Source: Planctomycetota bacterium (GTDB taxonomy: Bacteria; Planctomycetota; Phycisphaerae; SM23-33; FEN-1343). From it: a stretch of 5,793 nt of DNA. Location: contig JABMQG010000475.1 of assembly GCA_013203365.1 (NCBI GenBank), forward strand, positions 1 through 5,793, given 5' to 3'. Position numbers and translations under genes: made by a program. This document shows positions 4,524-5,793 of the stretch, piece after piece; positions within the stretch are counted from its first letter, which is position 1; every line of letters starts with the position of its first letter. The notes beneath the pieces were generated by a model that was given only the letters and a program-made list of their open reading frames with translations, was not told where the DNA came from and did not search any database.

Positions 4524-5793
4524 CTACCGCCCCCTTTTCGTTCTGCGCTTCAGCAGAATGGGTGCGGCTGCGCCAAGCAAAACAAGCGTCGCCGGCTCGG
4601 GGACGGGATTGGTGGGACAGGAGGTGCCGTAGTTCGGCTGGAAGATAGCCCAGTCGAAGATATCCACGTCGCCGTCGCCGTCAAGGTCGCCGTCGCCGGG
4701 CAACATCCCGGTCGTTGTGCCATAGTTGGGCTGGAAGATGGCCCAGTCGAAGATATCGACGTCGCCGTCATGGTCCAGGTCGCCGGCAATGAAGCACACG
4801 CCGGCGACGACATAGCCGTCGTATGTGTCAGTCAAGTCTCCCCACTGGAACGTAAGGTCTTCCAGATCGGTGCCAGGGGTGACCGCGGCATCTAGTGCCA
4901 TCGAGTCGCTGAAGTTGTACTGCGATCCCACGCTACCGGCCGTCACGTCGTTGGCCGCGTTGCTCAGGTAGAACATGAACGGCATAGCGTTGACGTCAGC
5001 ATCCGGGATAAGGTTCCCCGCGGCCGACAGGATCGAGTAGCCGGTCATCTGGGGGTTATTGCCGACCAGTTCCAAGGAACCGTCAGCATGGACCACCAGC
5101 TCGACGTCAGTGCCGACCCCACCAGGGGCACCACCCACATGCGAACCAGTGCCATACTCACTGGTGAAAAGGACCACGTCAGTCAAGTTGACGACGAGGT
5201 CGCCATTGCAGTCACCTTCGGCGATCGTCAGATGCGAGCCGGTCTGGCCATAATTGCTGGCCAGGTTGTTGAAGTCAGCGAAGTCGGTATCATAGTCCAG
5301 ATCGGTGTCCGAACGCTTCGTGATACCCACTTCGAAAGCCACGTCGCCCAACTGAACCACGCCACTTGCCACCGCGATGTTGCTGAGGAGCGTCGGGGAA
5401 CGGCTAGGAGAATCGGCTTCGATCACAGGTGTCGGGCGCACTCCGCCAACGCTGGGGAACGCACCGTTGGGGCCGAGGGTGATAACTTTTTGGACGTGGA
5501 GGGCGTTGCCAAGGATCGCCACGCTCATATTGGTGGCGGTCTGGTTGCCGATTACAAAGATAACCTCTTGAACCTGGTCGGCGTAGGCAGCCACAGCAAC
5601 GGGATCGTCGTAGAGGCCGGTAGCAGTAATAATAGGCTCGTTATGGTTGGCGTTGGCCTCGAGCATGCCTTCGCCGGTCGAGCCGAACTGATTGTCCCAG
5701 ACCTTGAACGCTATCTGGCCCTCATTGGGGTCGGGGTCGTTTTCCGGAGCACTACCAGCGCTCTGGGGGCCGGCTTCCGGAGCACTATAGCTC
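4524..5793 (-). CDS. Secreted protein with two dockerin-like modules and PEP-CTERM anchor, 5' end missing
   Basis: The C-terminal 422 residues of a larger exported protein; the frame stays open to the right edge, so the Met codon at 5666 is internal. Numbering from the first full codon (5792): a short Ala/Pro/Glu-rich stretch (1-26), an unrecognised domain (about 27-160), a dockerin-like module (about 162-216; Ca-ligand patterns D162/D164/D166/D168/D173 and D194/N196/D198/D205), a beta-rich linker domain with GYSILSAAG (251-259), and a second dockerin-like module (337-390) of two nearly identical halves (D338/D340/D342/D344/D349 and D369/D371/D373/D375/D380). The end is a classic PEP-CTERM signal: PEP at 398-400, hydrophobic 401-414, basic KRRTKRGR 415-422. 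Such tails are recognised by the exosortase system, so the protein is probably delivered to the envelope or released. Function is unknown; dockerin-type repeats may serve calcium-dependent folding or assembly. It converges on the Met-rich gene. Confidence 0.9.
   Translation of the reverse strand, partial: SYSAPEAGPQSAGSAPENDPDPNEGQIAFKVWDNQFGSTGEGMLEANANHNEPIITATGLYDDPVAVAAYADQVQEVIFVIGNQTATNMSVAILGNALHVQKVITLGPNGAFPSVGGVRPTPVIEADSPSRSPTLLSNIAVASGVVQLGDVAFEVGITKRSDTDLDYDTDFADFNNLASNYGQTGSHLTIAEGDCNGDLVVNLTDVVLFTSEYGTGSHVGGAPGGVGTDVELVVHADGSLELVGNNPQMTGYSILSAAGNLIPDADVNAMPFMFYLSNAANDVTAGSVGSQYNFSDSMALDAAVTPGTDLEDLTFQWGDLTDTYDGYVVAGVCFIAGDLDHDGDVDIFDWAIFQPNYGTTTGMLPGDGDLDGDGDVDIFDWAIFQPNYGTSCPTNPVPEPATLVLLGAAAPILLKRRTKRGR
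4630..4691 (-). repeat. Dockerin half-repeat, C-terminal copy
   Basis: This 62-bp segment matches 4723-4784 at 55 of 62 positions, a 93-bp (31-codon) period. It encodes GDLDGDGDVDIFDWAIFQPN followed by Y, the second calcium loop and helix of the C-terminal dockerin-like module. Identity at silent sites too indicates a recent duplication or gene conversion. Confidence 0.9.
4723..4784 (-). repeat. Dockerin half-repeat, N-terminal copy
   Basis: Partner of the repeat at 4630-4691. It encodes GDLDHDGDVDIFDWAIFQPN followed by Y; the only amino-acid change between copies over this span is His to Gly in the calcium loop. Confidence 0.9.
5742..5787 (-). repeat. 13-bp direct repeat TTCCGGAGCACTA, two copies 33 bp apart
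   Basis: Exact copies at 5742-5754 and 5775-5787, in frame (11 codons apart), each encoding Ser-Ala-Pro-Glu. They may be the end of a longer array of Ala/Pro/Glu-rich repeats lying beyond the window edge. Confidence 0.6.

Noticed and set aside
4541..4558. Inverted repeat TTCTGC/GCAGAA as a terminator for the PEP-CTERM gene
   Set aside because: It lies within the coding region for the basic tail and is not followed by T residues on the minus strand.
4257..4895. Plus-strand open frame of 212 codons starting in the mobile element
   Set aside because: It begins inside the MITE and lies mostly antisense to the dockerin repeats of the PEP-CTERM gene; its repetitive Val/Ala/Asp/Glu composition mirrors those repeats. 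No domain is recognisable.
5664..5666. ATG at 5666 as the true start of the PEP-CTERM protein
   Set aside because: The frame continues open to the window edge with coherent protein sequence, and no signal peptide or RBS is seen at this codon.

Overview
The window holds one nearly complete phosphate-uptake operon, one small divergent gene for a periplasmic metal-type protein, a short non-autonomous transposable element, and the 3' end of a large secreted or surface protein gene. The combination of dockerin-like calcium-binding repeats with a PEP-CTERM sorting tail in one protein, a GC-rich genome and a compact PstS suggests a Planctomycetota-like bacterium (Phycisphaerae or relatives). That assignment is an inference from gene style, with no marker gene present to confirm it.

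Region 1 (1-3177, minus strand): pstS-pstC-pstA-pstB, transcribed right to left, with pstB running off the left edge. All three junctions are 4-bp ATGA stop/start overlaps, so the four proteins are probably translationally coupled. Together they form the high-affinity phosphate ABC transporter: PstS captures phosphate outside the inner membrane, PstC and PstA form the channel, and PstB hydrolyses ATP. PstB is unusual, with an N-terminal extension, a non-standard Walker A and no Q-loop glutamine.

Region 2 (3178-3521): a 344-bp divergent intergenic region. It has an AT-rich island with a consensus extended -10 box reading rightward and three exact tandem copies of an 8-bp unit on the pst side.

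Region 3 (3522-4112, plus strand): a 196-residue exported protein very rich in Met and with two Cys-Cys pairs. It carries an LTxxQ-type helix like those of the Spy/CpxP/ZraP group. A strong hairpin follows it.

Region 4 (4113-4523): the hairpin, then a 158-bp MITE-like element with near-perfect terminal inverted repeats and a TAA target duplication (IS5-family style), then about 160 bp with nothing recognisable.

Region 5 (4524-5793, minus strand): the last 422 residues of a protein with two dockerin-type modules and a C-terminal PEP-CTERM anchor, open at the right edge. No rRNA, tRNA or CRISPR array was seen.
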